Part shown: in pieces, positions 1 to 11,200 of the stretch
Numbering within the stretch: position 1 is the stretch's first letter
Layout of the letters: each line of letters opens with the position of its first letter
Source of the DNA: Pedobacter sp. ok626
GTDB taxonomy: Bacteria > Bacteroidota > Bacteroidia > Sphingobacteriales > Sphingobacteriaceae
Direction of reading: 5' to 3'
Length of the DNA: 64,000 nucleotides
Assembly (NCBI RefSeq): GCF_900100435.1
Contig: NZ_FNEX01000013.1
Coordinates: 162,874-226,873 of the forward strand
The notes under the pieces: generated by a model
Seen by the model: only the letters and a program-made list of their open reading frames with translations
The model's database searches: none
What the model was told of the DNA's origin: nothing
Made by a program: the position numbers and the translations under genes

Positions 1-2
1 TT

Positions 3-494
3 GTAAAAACTGTGGTTGATAAAGGGCTGGAAAAATCAGAGGTGTACGATACCATTTTAAAAAGAGCCATAAGGTATGCTGATATTCAGGAAAGATCTAT
101 ATCACCTGAGGGTACGTTTCCACCGGTGGGTAGATCATTAGTATACCGTTTCGGTGCATTACAGGGCCTTGCCCAAATTGCTTTAATCAATAAGTTGCCT
201 CCATTCATCAGCCCGGCACAAGTTAGAGGAGCAATGTCACTAGTCATTAAACGCATGATAGAAGCCCCGGGCACTTTTGATAAAAATGGCTGGCTAACCA
301 TAGGTTTCTGTGGGCATCAGATAGATCTTGGAGAGTATTATATGTCAACCGGAAGTTTATATCTGTGTACAGTTGGTCTGCTTCCCCTGGGACTACCTCC
401 AAAAGATGTATTCTGGACTGCAGCACAAGAACCCTGGACGGCAAAAAAAATCTGGGGGGGAGTAAATATGCCCGCCGACCATTCTATTCCCTAA
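3..494 (+). CDS. DUF2264 domain protein, C-terminal part (5' end outside window)
   Basis: The reading frame is open from the left edge, so the true start lies upstream; the GTG inside it is not a convincing start. The visible 164 residues match the C-terminal end of DUF2264 proteins, which are predicted alpha/alpha-barrel proteins of unknown activity found in polysaccharide utilisation loci. Supporting stretches are GRSLVYRFGALQGLAQIAL, GWLTIGFCGHQIDLGEYYM, STGSLYLCTVGLLPLGLP and the WTAKKIWGG end. It lies 223 bp upstream of the SusC gene on the same strand, so it probably belongs to the same carbohydrate locus. The family is recognised with good confidence; a catalytic role is not established. 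Confidence 0.8.
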   Translation, partial: VKTVVDKGLEKSEVYDTILKRAIRYADIQERSISPEGTFPPVGRSLVYRFGALQGLAQIALINKLPPFISPAQVRGAMSLVIKRMIEAPGTFDKNGWLTIGFCGHQIDLGEYYMSTGSLYLCTVGLLPLGLPPKDVFWTAAQEPWTAKKIWGGVNMPADHSIP

Positions 495-717
495 AACAAT
501 TAAATAAAGACATACGCTTGAACAAGATGTTAACCCCTTAAAATAAACCAGCTAAACTGCAGAAAGGATATGCCTATGATTTAAACCGGATACTATTTTA
601 ACTTTTCAATCCGCCAGCGCAAATGAGAAGTAAACCAACCTAATTCAGAACGAAAGTAGAAAGAACCAAACAAACCTCTGTTTTCGTGAATCATAACAAT
701 TAACCAAGTTATACCAC

Positions 718-3700
718 ATGAAAAAAATATCCATTTTTCTTGCATGTATACTAATGTGCAGCACCATTTCGGTACTGGCAGTCCATACAAAAATGGAGCG
801 TGTTTTTAACCACAACACCACAATTGATACATACAGACAAACCCAGCAGCGTGTAGTTACAGGAACAATATATGATGAAAGCGGACTTAGCCTTCCCGGA
901 GCTACTGTCAAAGTAAAAGGAAGCGAGCGTGGCGCTGTCACCAATATAGACGGAAAATATACCATTCAAATTAACAGTGACACAGAAATGCTGATTTTTT
1001 CCTATATCGGCTATATCAGTCAGCAAATCACCATCGGTGATAAAAAAATATTGGACGTAAAACTATTACCTAATCCTAAAAATGCACTGGACGAAGTTTC
1101 CGTAGTGGCTTTTGGGGTCCAGAAAAAGGAAAGCGTGATCGGTTCCATCACCACAGTAAAGCCAGGAGATCTTAAAGTCCCCTCCAGCAACCTTACTACG
1201 GCACTTGCCGGACGGGTGGCTGGTGTGATTGCCTACCAGCGCAGTGGAGAGCCGGGGGCCGACAATGCCGACTTCTTCGTACGCGGGATCACCACCTTTG
1301 GTACCAATACCAAACCATTGATCCTGATTGATGGTATTGAACTGACCACGACGGACCTGGCACGATTGCAAACGGATGATATTGCAACTTTCTCTATTAT
1401 GAAAGATGCCACCGCAACGGCACTTTACGGTGCCCGTGGTGCCAATGGTGTTATCCTTGTCACCACCAAGCAGGGGGTAGCAGGTAAGGCAAAAGTTTCG
1501 TTAAGAGTAGAGAACTCTGCCAGCGCAGCAACCAGCAATGTTGAACTGGCCGACCCCGTAACCTATATGAAATTGGCCAACGAAGCAACGGCCACTAGAA
1601 GCGCGATCACACCGATCCCTTATCTGGAAGATAAAATAGAAAATACGGCAAATGGAGTCAACCCACTGATTTTTCCTGCCAATGACTGGAGGGAAATGAT
1701 GTTTAAAGATTATGCGACTACACAGCGCTATAATTTAAATGTAAGCGGAGGCGGTACCGTAGCACGATATTATGTTGCAGGATCTTTTAGTAAAGACAAT
1801 GGCCTGCTTAAAGTAGATAATAAAAACAATTTCAATAACAATATTGACTTCAAAACATATTCCCTACGATCCAATGTTAATATTGACCTCACCAAATCGA
1901 CAGAGTTAATCGTTCGGCTGAGTGGAAATTTCGACGATTATAATGGCCCGATTGATGGCGCTACATCAATGTACAGAAAGGTGATGCGCTCAAACCCGGT
2001 ACTTTTCCCCGCCTACTATCCACTGGATGAAGATCATAAATTTGTCAGGCACATCATGTTTGGAAACTCGGGATTGACCAATGCTTTTGTAAATCCCTAC
2101 GCAGATATGGTGAGGGGCTATCGCGATGAAAGCCGATCTCAGATGCTGGCGCAATTTGAACTCAAACAAGGCTTGTCGTCTATTGTTGAAGGACTTTCCG
2201 CGCGGGCGATGGTTAACTTAACCAGGACCTCCAATTTTAGTTATTCCAGGGCTTATAATCCATTCTACTACCAACTTGCCGGCTATGATCTGTTGACCAA
2301 TCAATATTCCATCTCCCAGGCAAATACCACAGGTACAGAATACCTGGGCTTTACAGAAGGCCCCAAAACTTTAAACTCTACGTTTTACTTTGAATCCACC
2401 GTAAATTACAACAGGACTTTTGCTTCCAAACATGAAGTTGGTGGTTTATTGGTCATGATTGCCAGGGAAAGTCTTGGTGGTGCCAATGCGCAGAATATAT
2501 TCCAATCCCTGCCGTCCAGAAATTTAGGTATTTCAGGCCGGACAACCTATGCCTATGACAGAAGATATTTTGCAGAATTTAACTTCGGATATAATGGGTC
2601 TGAAAGATTTGCAGAGCACAATAGATTTGGATTTTTCCCTTCGGCAGGCTTAGCCTGGAGTGCTTCCAATGAGAAATTCTTTGAACCCTTAAAAAAGGTG
2701 GTGACTAACCTGAGGTTCCGTTATACATACGGCCTCGTAGGTAATGATCAGATCGGTGATGTCGATGACCGTTTCTTTTACTTGTCCAACACAGATTTAA
2801 ACAATGTTGGCCGTAGGGGAGTTTTTGGAAGGGATCTCAACGAAATCAAGAATGGGGTGGTCGTACTGAGGTATGCCAATCCAAATATTACCTGGGAACG
2901 CGCAACCAAACAAAACGTAGCGATGGAATTGAGCCTGTTTGGAAAAGCCAATGTCGTTGCAGAATATTTTACAGAAAAACGGGATAATATCCTCATGTCC
3001 AGGGCTTCCATTCCCAATACCATGGGTCTTTCGTCTGTTTCCCGATCTAATTTAGGTAAAGCAAATGGTAGAGGTGTAGATATCTCATTAGACATGCAAC
3101 ACGCCTGGTCCAAAGATTTATGGCTCTCTGTACGTGGAAACTTTACCTATGCAACCAGTAAATACGAGGTGTACGAAGAACCTCAATATGCTGAACCATG
3201 GAAATACAGGGTAGGAAACTCTCTGCAGCAGAATTTCGGATATATAGCAGAACGCCTGTTTATAGACGATCAGGAAGCAGCGAATTCACCCCGACAAGAG
3301 TTTGGTGGCGTATATGGAGGTGGCGATATCAAATATACAGATGTAAACCGGGATGGGAAAGTGAACGAAGCTGATATGGTACCTATTGGAAATCCTACAG
3401 TTCCGGAGGTGGTCTATGGATTTGGATTTTCGTTAAGTTATAAAAAGTTCGACTTTTCTGCCTTTGCACAAGGCTCAGCTAACCAGTCATTTTGGATTGA
3501 TCCAGCCGCAACCGCACCGTTTGTCCCTTACTATTACAGTACCGCAGAACAGAACTCCGGAATTCAGTATACCAATCAATTGTTACAGGCCTATGCCGAC
3601 AGTTATTGGTCTGAAGAGAATAGGAACGTTTATGCCACATTACCCAGACTCAGCAATACACCAAATGCGAATAACAGTCAGGTGAGTACCTGGTATATGC

Positions 3701-3921
3701 GTAATGCTGCATTTTTAAGGCTAAAACAAGTTGAAGTAGGGTATACTTTTCCTAAAGGCATAGTGGATCGAATCAAAGCTGCTAACTTCCGGGTGTACGC
3801 CAGCGCAACCAATTTGTTGATGTTCAGTAATTTCAAAATATGGGATGCTGAAATGGCAGGAAACGGTTTGGGTTATCCCTTGCAGAAGGTTTTCAACCTA
3901 GGCCTCAATTTAACCTTTTAA
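718..3921 (+). CDS. SusC/RagA-type TonB-dependent outer-membrane transporter
   Basis: This 1067-residue protein should form the outer-membrane channel that imports an oligosaccharide with its SusD lid, powered by TonB. It has a signal peptide (about 1-22), then a carboxypeptidase-regulatory-like domain (about 46-125: VVTGTIYDESG, GAVTNIDGKYTI). The plug (about 135-260) has LIDGIEL, TFSIMKDATATALYGARGANGVILVTT, given here as family hallmarks in order. A long beta barrel follows and ends in Phe, as expected for Bam substrates. It starts at an ATG, and the SusD gene follows 11 bp after its stop. No N-terminal anti-sigma-contact (STN) domain is seen, so control by a dedicated FecR/sigma pair is not indicated. 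Confidence 0.96.
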   Translation: MKKISIFLACILMCSTISVLAVHTKMERVFNHNTTIDTYRQTQQRVVTGTIYDESGLSLPGATVKVKGSERGAVTNIDGKYTIQINSDTEMLIFSYIGYISQQITIGDKKILDVKLLPNPKNALDEVSVVAFGVQKKESVIGSITTVKPGDLKVPSSNLTTALAGRVAGVIAYQRSGEPGADNADFFVRGITTFGTNTKPLILIDGIELTTTDLARLQTDDIATFSIMKDATATALYGARGANGVILVTTKQGVAGKAKVSLRVENSASAATSNVELADPVTYMKLANEATATRSAITPIPYLEDKIENTANGVNPLIFPANDWREMMFKDYATTQRYNLNVSGGGTVARYYVAGSFSKDNGLLKVDNKNNFNNNIDFKTYSLRSNVNIDLTKSTELIVRLSGNFDDYNGPIDGATSMYRKVMRSNPVLFPAYYPLDEDHKFVRHIMFGNSGLTNAFVNPYADMVRGYRDESRSQMLAQFELKQGLSSIVEGLSARAMVNLTRTSNFSYSRAYNPFYYQLAGYDLLTNQYSISQANTTGTEYLGFTEGPKTLNSTFYFESTVNYNRTFASKHEVGGLLVMIARESLGGANAQNIFQSLPSRNLGISGRTTYAYDRRYFAEFNFGYNGSERFAEHNRFGFFPSAGLAWSASNEKFFEPLKKVVTNLRFRYTYGLVGNDQIGDVDDRFFYLSNTDLNNVGRRGVFGRDLNEIKNGVVVLRYANPNITWERATKQNVAMELSLFGKANVVAEYFTEKRDNILMSRASIPNTMGLSSVSRSNLGKANGRGVDISLDMQHAWSKDLWLSVRGNFTYATSKYEVYEEPQYAEPWKYRVGNSLQQNFGYIAERLFIDDQEAANSPRQEFGGVYGGGDIKYTDVNRDGKVNEADMVPIGNPTVPEVVYGFGFSLSYKKFDFSAFAQGSANQSFWIDPAATAPFVPYYYSTAEQNSGIQYTNQLLQAYADSYWSEENRNVYATLPRLSNTPNANNSQVSTWYMRNAAFLRLKQVEVGYTFPKGIVDRIKAANFRVYASATNLLMFSNFKIWDAEMAGNGLGYPLQKVFNLGLNLTF

Positions 3922-3932
3922 TAGCTAATCAT

Positions 3933-5882
3933 ATGTATGACATGAAATATTTAAGAAAAGGAAACTGGTGCTTAAAAGCAGCCATCCTTATTTTTTTCTC
4001 TACATTCAGCTCTTGTAAAAAGTATTTGGATATCATTCCTGATAACATTCCGACGATCGACAATTCGTTTACCATGCGATCAGAAGCGGAGAAATATTTA
4101 TATACCTGTTACGCTTACATGCCTAAAGACGGAAATCTGGAGCAGGATCCTTCGCTGTTAGGTGGAGATGAAATCTGGGCGATAGACGGCCCGCCACGGC
4201 CTACGTTTAACCACCGCATATTCGACATCGCACAAGGCAGGCAGGCTACGGTGAATCCAAAAGGGGACAGCAACTCGCCATTAGATACGTATAGCATCTG
4301 GGTCAATCTTTACCGTGGATTGCGGGATTGCAATATCTTCCTGGAAAATATTGTTAAGGTTCCTGATCTTCGTGAAGAGGAAAGAAACCAGTGGATCGCA
4401 GAAGTGAAATTCCTGAAAGCCTACTACCATTTTTACCTGGTAAGGATGTATGGTCCCATTCCGCTGATCAAAGAAAATTTGCCTGTTGAAGTTGACGTCT
4501 CTAAAGTGAAAATTTCAAGAGTACCGGTAGATGAGTGTTTTGCTTACATCGTACAATTGCTCAATGAGGCTAAAGATGATCTGCCGCCAATTGTTAACGA
4601 TCCCGTGAAAATGCTGGGAAGGATCACCAAACCAATTGCTTATGCTTTAAAAGCTAAAGTTTTAGTTACTGCCGCCAGTCCGCTCTATAATGGAAATACC
4701 GAACAGGCAACTTTGAAAAATCCAGATGGCGTTCAGTTGTTTAACCAGCAATATGTGGCAGCGCGGTGGGATGATGCGGTGTTGGCCTGTAAAGAAGCAA
4801 TAGAAGTTTGTGAAGGCGCAGGACATCGCTTGTATAAATTCGATAGGGCAAGTTCTACTTCTGTACTAACAGATCAGATCGTACAGCAATTGAGTATCAG
4901 GAATGCTTTCGCAGAAAGGTGGAATACGGAAGTAATTTGGGGGAATAGCCAAAGTTTATCTGCTAATATTCAGCGCATCGCCACTCCAAATGTTGATTTT
5001 CGATACCAGGACAATAGCGTTATCGGTTATGAACTTGCACCACCATTGAAAATCGCAGACATGTTTTATTCCAAAAATGGAATCCCGATAGAAGAAGATG
5101 CCAGCTGGAATGTCAATCAGCCTGCTATAAAAGCGGGTACCACAGCCGATCAGCGGTATATCAAGCTGAATTACGAAACTTCATCAACAAATTTCGACCG
5201 TGAACCCCGTTTTTATGCAAACCTGGGATTTGACGGGGGCGTATGGTATGGTCAGGGTTATTATAATGATGCTGTACCAACAGGTACTTATTACGTTTCC
5301 GCTAAAAAGGGACAGCCCAATGGTAAAGGTAAGCCCGACTATGGTTCTGTAACCGGCTACTTTATCAAAAAGTATGTGCATTTTCAGAATACGCAAGGTG
5401 CGGGAAATGATTATAGCGTCACCGATTACCCATGGCCGATATTCAGACTGGCACAATTGTATCTCCTGTATGCCGAGGCTTTAAATGAAAAGGAAGGGCC
5501 AGGAAATGAAGCTTATAAGTACATTAATTTGGTTCGTGAAAGAGCAGGCTTGCAAACGGTGGAACTGGCCTGGTCTACCTATTCAACTAATAAAACCAAG
5601 TATACAACGCAGCCGGGTTTGAGGGCTATTATTCATAGGGAGTCCTTAATAGAGCTAGCTTTCGAGGGGGCCCGTTTCTGGGACCTGAGGAGGTGGAAAG
5701 AAGCACCGCAGGAATATGTTAAGCCCATACAGGGTTGGGATATTGAACAGGCGACAGCTACACTTTATTATCGCAAAAAACTGATCTTTTCCCCAAGGTT
5801 CGGATTGAAAGATTATTTCTGGCCGATTAGAGACAACAACATATTAAACAATAGAAACCTCGTTCAAAACATAGGTTGGTAG
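3933..5882 (+). CDS. SusD/RagB-type surface glycan-binding lipoprotein
   Basis: This is the partner lid of the upstream SusC transporter. The 649-residue protein has a lipoprotein signal with the acylated Cys near residue 28 (TFSSCKK). A SusD TPR-type segment follows around residues 155-180 (VKFLKAYYHFYLVRMYGP). The RagB C-terminal region shows YLLYAEALNEKEG and LIELAFEGARFWDLRRWKEA. An alternative ATG three codons downstream of the first would give MKYLRKG; either is plausible, since Bacteroidota rarely show a Shine-Dalgarno site. Its position 11 bp after susC and before two lipoprotein genes indicates one operon. The glycan bound cannot be read from the sequence. Confidence 0.95.
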   Translation: MYDMKYLRKGNWCLKAAILIFFSTFSSCKKYLDIIPDNIPTIDNSFTMRSEAEKYLYTCYAYMPKDGNLEQDPSLLGGDEIWAIDGPPRPTFNHRIFDIAQGRQATVNPKGDSNSPLDTYSIWVNLYRGLRDCNIFLENIVKVPDLREEERNQWIAEVKFLKAYYHFYLVRMYGPIPLIKENLPVEVDVSKVKISRVPVDECFAYIVQLLNEAKDDLPPIVNDPVKMLGRITKPIAYALKAKVLVTAASPLYNGNTEQATLKNPDGVQLFNQQYVAARWDDAVLACKEAIEVCEGAGHRLYKFDRASSTSVLTDQIVQQLSIRNAFAERWNTEVIWGNSQSLSANIQRIATPNVDFRYQDNSVIGYELAPPLKIADMFYSKNGIPIEEDASWNVNQPAIKAGTTADQRYIKLNYETSSTNFDREPRFYANLGFDGGVWYGQGYYNDAVPTGTYYVSAKKGQPNGKGKPDYGSVTGYFIKKYVHFQNTQGAGNDYSVTDYPWPIFRLAQLYLLYAEALNEKEGPGNEAYKYINLVRERAGLQTVELAWSTYSTNKTKYTTQPGLRAIIHRESLIELAFEGARFWDLRRWKEAPQEYVKPIQGWDIEQATATLYYRKKLIFSPRFGLKDYFWPIRDNNILNNRNLVQNIGW

Positions 5883-5905
5883 TATTCATAACTTTAAATT
5901 AAAAT

Positions 5906-7075
5906 GTGATGAAAAAAATATTGTATATCGCCTTTACATTGCTAACCGCTCTGAGCGTGTATGGCTGTAAAGAAGATCCAAGGCTAGACCATAGTAATCC
6001 AGATGCTCCTGCGCCACAACAAGTAACCGATTTTAAACATGAAAATACGCCTGGAGGGGCCAATATTACTTATAAACTGAATTCTGACCTTAACCTCGCC
6101 TATGTGAAAGCCATATATGAGATTCAGCCTGGGGTATTTAAGGAATCGAAATCTTCTATTTATACCGATACGCTGAAACTGGAAGGTTTCGGAGAAGTCA
6201 AAGAATATGATGTGAAAATTATCAGTGTAGGTAGAAATGCAAAAGAGTCAGCACCTGTTGTAGTTAAAATTAATCCGCTGAGCCCACCCGTTGCCCTGGC
6301 ATTCGATGACCTGACAATGGAAGCCGGCTTTGGGGGCATTAAGGTCAAACTTAAAAATACGCTGGAAGCTAATCTCGCTATCGTGATTGATGCAGATACT
6401 ACCGGCACCGGCCTTTTAAGACCTTTGCAAACTTTTTACACGAAATCTGCTGCGGGTTCTTATTCAGTTAGGGGGCTTTCTGCCACCCAAAAGAAGTTTT
6501 CCGTGTACCTCAGGGACCGTTGGGGTAATAAATCCCTGGCAATTGTAAAGGACCTGACCCCGCTGTTCGAGCAGCGTGTGCCTAAGCCTTTCGGAATGTA
6601 TGCATTGCCAACAGATCAGGCGGCATTAAGTACGAACGTACTCGCAAATATATGGGATGGCTTAGTCAACACTTCCATTTATGCTTCTGCAAACAATTCG
6701 CCAATTCCACAATGGTTTACCATTGACCTTAAAGTACCAGTTGTACTGAGCCGGATGAAAGCTCACCAAAGGACTTCGCCCTATACCTATACAGGTGCAA
6801 ACGTGAAAGTATTTGAACTATATGGCTCCAATGCTCCTGCATTAGACGGTAGTTGGGCTTCCTGGACACTCATTGGTAAATTTGATTCATTTAAACCATC
6901 AGGACCTGGTGTCTTGACCTCGGAGGATCATAACTATGCATTTATCAATGGGGAAGATTTCGAAATGCCAGAGATTCCGCCCGCATATCGTTACCTGCGC
7001 TTCAAAACGCTGGAAACCTGGGGCGGAACAGGTCAGGTCACCATTGCTGAAGTCACTTTTTGGGGTAAATTATAA
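5906..7075 (+). CDS. Surface lipoprotein with DUF4959, DUF5126 and DUF5000 domains
   Basis: This 389-residue lipoprotein has its acylated Cys at about residue 21 (SVYGCKEDP). The N-terminal part resembles DUF4959 (FKHENTPGGANITYKL), the middle DUF5126, and the last 160 residues DUF5000, a discoidin-like (F5/8 type C) carbohydrate-binding fold (FTIDLKVPVVLSRMKAHQR, then YRYLRFKTLETWGG). Such proteins follow SusC/SusD in many Bacteroidota loci and are taken to be surface glycan-binding proteins, in the SGBP role. It lies 23 bp after susD in the same operon. Domain calls are from pattern recognition; the ligand is unknown. Confidence 0.85.
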   Translation: MMKKILYIAFTLLTALSVYGCKEDPRLDHSNPDAPAPQQVTDFKHENTPGGANITYKLNSDLNLAYVKAIYEIQPGVFKESKSSIYTDTLKLEGFGEVKEYDVKIISVGRNAKESAPVVVKINPLSPPVALAFDDLTMEAGFGGIKVKLKNTLEANLAIVIDADTTGTGLLRPLQTFYTKSAAGSYSVRGLSATQKKFSVYLRDRWGNKSLAIVKDLTPLFEQRVPKPFGMYALPTDQAALSTNVLANIWDGLVNTSIYASANNSPIPQWFTIDLKVPVVLSRMKAHQRTSPYTYTGANVKVFELYGSNAPALDGSWASWTLIGKFDSFKPSGPGVLTSEDHNYAFINGEDFEMPEIPPAYRYLRFKTLETWGGTGQVTIAEVTFWGKL

Positions 7076-7091
7076 ATTTTAAGCAGTTCAT

Positions 7092-8201
7092 ATGAAGACC
7101 AAAATATTTTTATCAATTGCATTAACAGGTGCTTGTACATTTCTCGCCTGTAAAAAAATGGACAGCACTTATGCGCAATATGTTGTGCCGGATGGGATTA
7201 TCTACCCTGGTAAAGCTACTGCGCCCAGCGTTAAATCAGGGCTAAATAAGGTACAGCTTTCCTGGCTCCGGGGCTCAGATCCGAAGGTAGTCAAAGCGAG
7301 GGTTTTCTGGAATAACTTTACAGATTCTGTAGAATTGGCTATCCCTGCAGATCAGCCGGTAATTAGTTATACCGTCAATAATCTCATAGAAAATTTTTAC
7401 AGTTTCACCATTAAGACCTACGACAAAGAAGGACGTGTTTCAGTCCCTGTTGAAGTTTCGGGAGCCGCGTTGGGAGACCGTTATCGTTCCACCTTACTAA
7501 ACCGTGTAGTCAGCTCCTCTACTTTTAACCTGGCAAATACACTTTCGCTACAGTTTGAGCCTGTATTGCCAGGCAGTTCAATTGTAAATACAGAAATTGA
7601 ATATACCACGACAACCGGAGCATTGAAGACGGTGACCGTTCTGCCGGGCACTTTGGCTCTGCAGCTAACCGACTATCAAACTGAGACTGGTTATAAGCTG
7701 AGAACCCAACATCTGGAAGCTAATGTAGTTGATCCTTTCTTCTCAAACGACCAGCTGGTTGAAAATTTTTTACTCAACAAATCTGAATGGCGCGTTATTG
7801 ATTTCTCTTCCCAAAATCCGGATGCCAATAATATCAGTATCCCGGCAAACATGATTGACGGTAATCCGGCTACCCGATGGGTTTCATTGGCCACAACTTC
7901 AAGATATCCGCACCATATTACTGTGGATTTTGGGGCCTTAAGGACTATCAAAACCGTAAGCCTTTGGCGATGGGTGCAAGCTACGCCTGATGAACGCGGA
8001 CCTAATGTGGTGCAGTATCTGGGAAGTACAAATAACGTTACATGGACAGATCTGGGAACTTACAATTTTGACCGCTTAACCAATAATGAACAGGTATTTA
8101 CAATTCCTAATCTTCCAAAAGTACGCTACCTTAAAGTAGTGGCTGTAAGTGGACCACAGACGTTCGTGGTTTTAGGCGAAGTAAATGTGAGCGTAAAATA
8201 A
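7092..8201 (+). CDS. Surface lipoprotein with DUF4998 and F5/8 type C domain
   Basis: The protein has 369 residues and a lipoprotein Cys at about residue 20 (TFLACKKMD). The N-terminal half matches DUF4998 (CKKMDSTYAQYV, YPGKATAPSVKSGLNKVQLS). The C-terminal 130 residues are a discoidin-like galactose-binding domain, recognisable from NMIDGNPATRWVS, HHITVDFGALRTIKTVSLW and VRYLKVVAV. It lies 16 bp after the DUF4959/DUF5000 gene and 27 bp before the glycoside hydrolase gene, so it is part of the same operon. It probably captures the same glycan at the surface; this is inference from context. Confidence 0.85.
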   Translation: MKTKIFLSIALTGACTFLACKKMDSTYAQYVVPDGIIYPGKATAPSVKSGLNKVQLSWLRGSDPKVVKARVFWNNFTDSVELAIPADQPVISYTVNNLIENFYSFTIKTYDKEGRVSVPVEVSGAALGDRYRSTLLNRVVSSSTFNLANTLSLQFEPVLPGSSIVNTEIEYTTTTGALKTVTVLPGTLALQLTDYQTETGYKLRTQHLEANVVDPFFSNDQLVENFLLNKSEWRVIDFSSQNPDANNISIPANMIDGNPATRWVSLATTSRYPHHITVDFGALRTIKTVSLWRWVQATPDERGPNVVQYLGSTNNVTWTDLGTYNFDRLTNNEQVFTIPNLPKVRYLKVVAVSGPQTFVVLGEVNVSVK

Positions 8202-8228
8202 ATCAAACCCGGTTTAAATGGAAAGACT

Positions 8229-11200
8229 ATGAAAAGCAAAGTAATAATATGCTCCTTATGCGGGATAATCGCCCTGACACTGCAAGTGGGAAATGCTTCT
8301 GCCCAAAAAAAGAATGGTGTGCCACACGATACAAAGTTTAGCGGATATCCAACAAGAGATCCTGGTTTCGATGTACGGCCAGGCTTCCTTAATCCACCTA
8401 AAGGATATGGAAATGTTCCCTTTTTTTGGTGGAATGGGGATACGCTTTCCCGTGCGCGCTTAACCGAACAGCTAGATATTCTAAAGGAATCGGCTACGGA
8501 TGGATTCGCTGTTAGCTACCTCCACACTGATCCAAAGGGTGCTGATTATGAGTTTAATAAAAAGAATGGCTACGGACTTTATGGAAGAACGGAGGCCGGT
8601 AATCCAGCTGTATATTCGGATGAGTGGTGGAAAACATGGAACTGGTTTTCAGGTGAGGCTGCCAAAAGAGGCATGGCGGTAGGTTTAGACGATTACACAA
8701 TTGGCTGGGTAGGCAATGGATATTCAACGGATGAGGTACGAGATCTAGATAAATTCAAATCGTACAAAGGAGCACTAACGATTAAAGTAGATAGCATTAT
8801 AGCAAATGCAAGCCTAAAAATTACAGTTCCACCAAATGTGGTAAGTATCACCGCATGGCCTGTAAAAACTGGTTCTGCAAAATTTATAGACCTTAAGAAC
8901 AAAGTTAAAAATGGGACAGTAGCGTTTAAGGCACCAAAAGGGGCGGACTGGAAAGTTTATACCGTTTTGGCTGGAAACAACTATATGCTGCATCCAGATC
9001 ATGGTAAAGAATTGGTTAAACATTATTTTCAGCGCTTTGAAGACAAGATGGATGCGCAAGGCAGAAAAGGAATGAACTATTTCTTTCAGGACGAACTGTT
9101 CGTACCATTTAACATGAATACCTGGTCTGAAGATTTTGCTCAGCAGTTTAATCGCATAAAAGGCTATGATGTACTACCTTATCTGGCCGCGTTAAAAGAA
9201 AATATCGGCGCAATCACCCCAAAGATACGTATGGATTATGCAGATGTGCTGATGGAGCTGGCAGAAGAAAGATATTTTAAGCCCATTTATGACTGGCATG
9301 CCAGTCGTGGTCTTATTTATGGTTCAGATAACCTGGATCGAGGACTGGAACCGCTCAATTATGTAGACTATTTTCGTGTAGAAAGCTGGTATACCGCACC
9401 AGGAAATGATGCCCCGGCCAGAGGCTCTTCTTTTATACAGACCAAGGTATCCAGTTCCGTTGCACATTTGTATAAGCGTCCACGCACCTGGCTGGAGGCC
9501 TTTCACAGCATGGGCTGGGGCAGTAGTGGCGAATGGCTGACCGAACAGCTGGACCATCATTTTATTGCAGGAGGTAATCTCATTTGTATGCATGGCCTCT
9601 ATTACACTACGCATGGTGGATGGTGGGAATGGGCACCACCCGATTTTCACTACCGTATGCCTTACTGGCCGCACATGAAGAAATGGCTGGAATATGGTGA
9701 ACGTTTAAGTTTTGTGATGAGTCAGGGTACTCACGTTAGTGATATCGCTTTGATGTACCCAACCGAATCAATGCAGGCTTTTCCCGGTACCCGACCTAAT
9801 GTAAGTTTCGCCACCGCAAAAATATTAAGCAATGCTGGCCTGGATTATGATTTTATGGATTACAGGTCGCTCCTTAAAACGGAGATCAGTGACAAATCCC
9901 TGAAAGTATCAGATATGGCTTACAAGATCCTGATCCTACCTGACATGAAGGCAATGCATTATACGGCCCTCCAGCAGGTATTAAATTTTTATCGCAAAGG
10001 AGGAATAGTTGTAGCCACAGGTGCATTACCTGTAGCCAGTACACGTAAAGGCAGTAACGACCCGGAAGTTGATGCGATTGTTAAGGAAATTTTCGGTTTA
10101 ACGGCTAAGGAACAGGAAGCAGGTAAAAAGACCGGTCTCCGTCAGAATGCTTCGGGAGGAAAAGGTTTACTTGTCGATACATTGAATATTGCAACCATAC
10201 TGGCACAGCATATTACGCCGGATTTTATCCCCGGTGAAGGAGGAGGGAAGGTTCTGCATCGCAAAATCGGTGACAAAGACCTATATATGACCATGAATGT
10301 AAAACCAGGTAACGAAGTTTTTTACCGGATGCAGGGACGCCCTGAATTATGGGACGCTAAAACCGGGCAGACGAAAGTTTTACCCGTTGTTAAACAAACC
10401 AAAGAAGGTACCTTTATCCGCTCTGATGTGGGGTATACCAACTCATCTATTATTGTTTTTTCTCCCGGACAAGCAGTTATAGAAAATAAAAGACAGACTG
10501 AAGCTGCAGCGGTGGAGAAAAAACTGCTTGACGGGGACTGGAAAATAGAATTCCTGCCCACCATGAATAATAAATGGGGTGATTTTAGGTTGCCTGCCTC
10601 TGCAGAAAAGATTAGTACAGAAGCCCGTACCTTTAAATTTAATACAGGCAACAAAGTAGCTAAAGATTGGACAACTACAGCATTTTCTGACCAGAACTGG
10701 GAAGAAGGAATTTATGACTATGGATACCAGATGCAATGGCTGCTGGACTCTACAGAGAAAAATTTTGATAAACTAATACAAAAGGCTTTGGGAGGAAAAC
10801 TAAATACCTGGAAACCTTATCACTTCTCCTGGCGGTTTGGTGTTTGGGACCATCCCGGGCCTCAAGGTTATCATGGGCTAAAAGCCCGAGTTAATGATGG
10901 TTTCCTGATTTTAGATGGTGCTGGCAGTCACTTGTTTAGTACGTTTGTGTATGCTCCTAAATCAGAACTCTACCAAGTGGAACTTGGAGAGCGGCAGCCT
11001 GACCGGTTTTATGTGGATGGGCAATTGTTGCAAGGGAAAGAGATTCAGCTTACTAAGGGTTGGCATGCGGTTTTGGCAGGCTATGAAAATGTGCCTAAAA
11101 AAGGCTTCAAAGTAGGTCCGAACTCTCGCGATGAACGGCCAAGAAGCGCCATTGTTTTTTTACCAGCTTCAAGTCCATTGCCAGAAAAAGTGTCGCCATA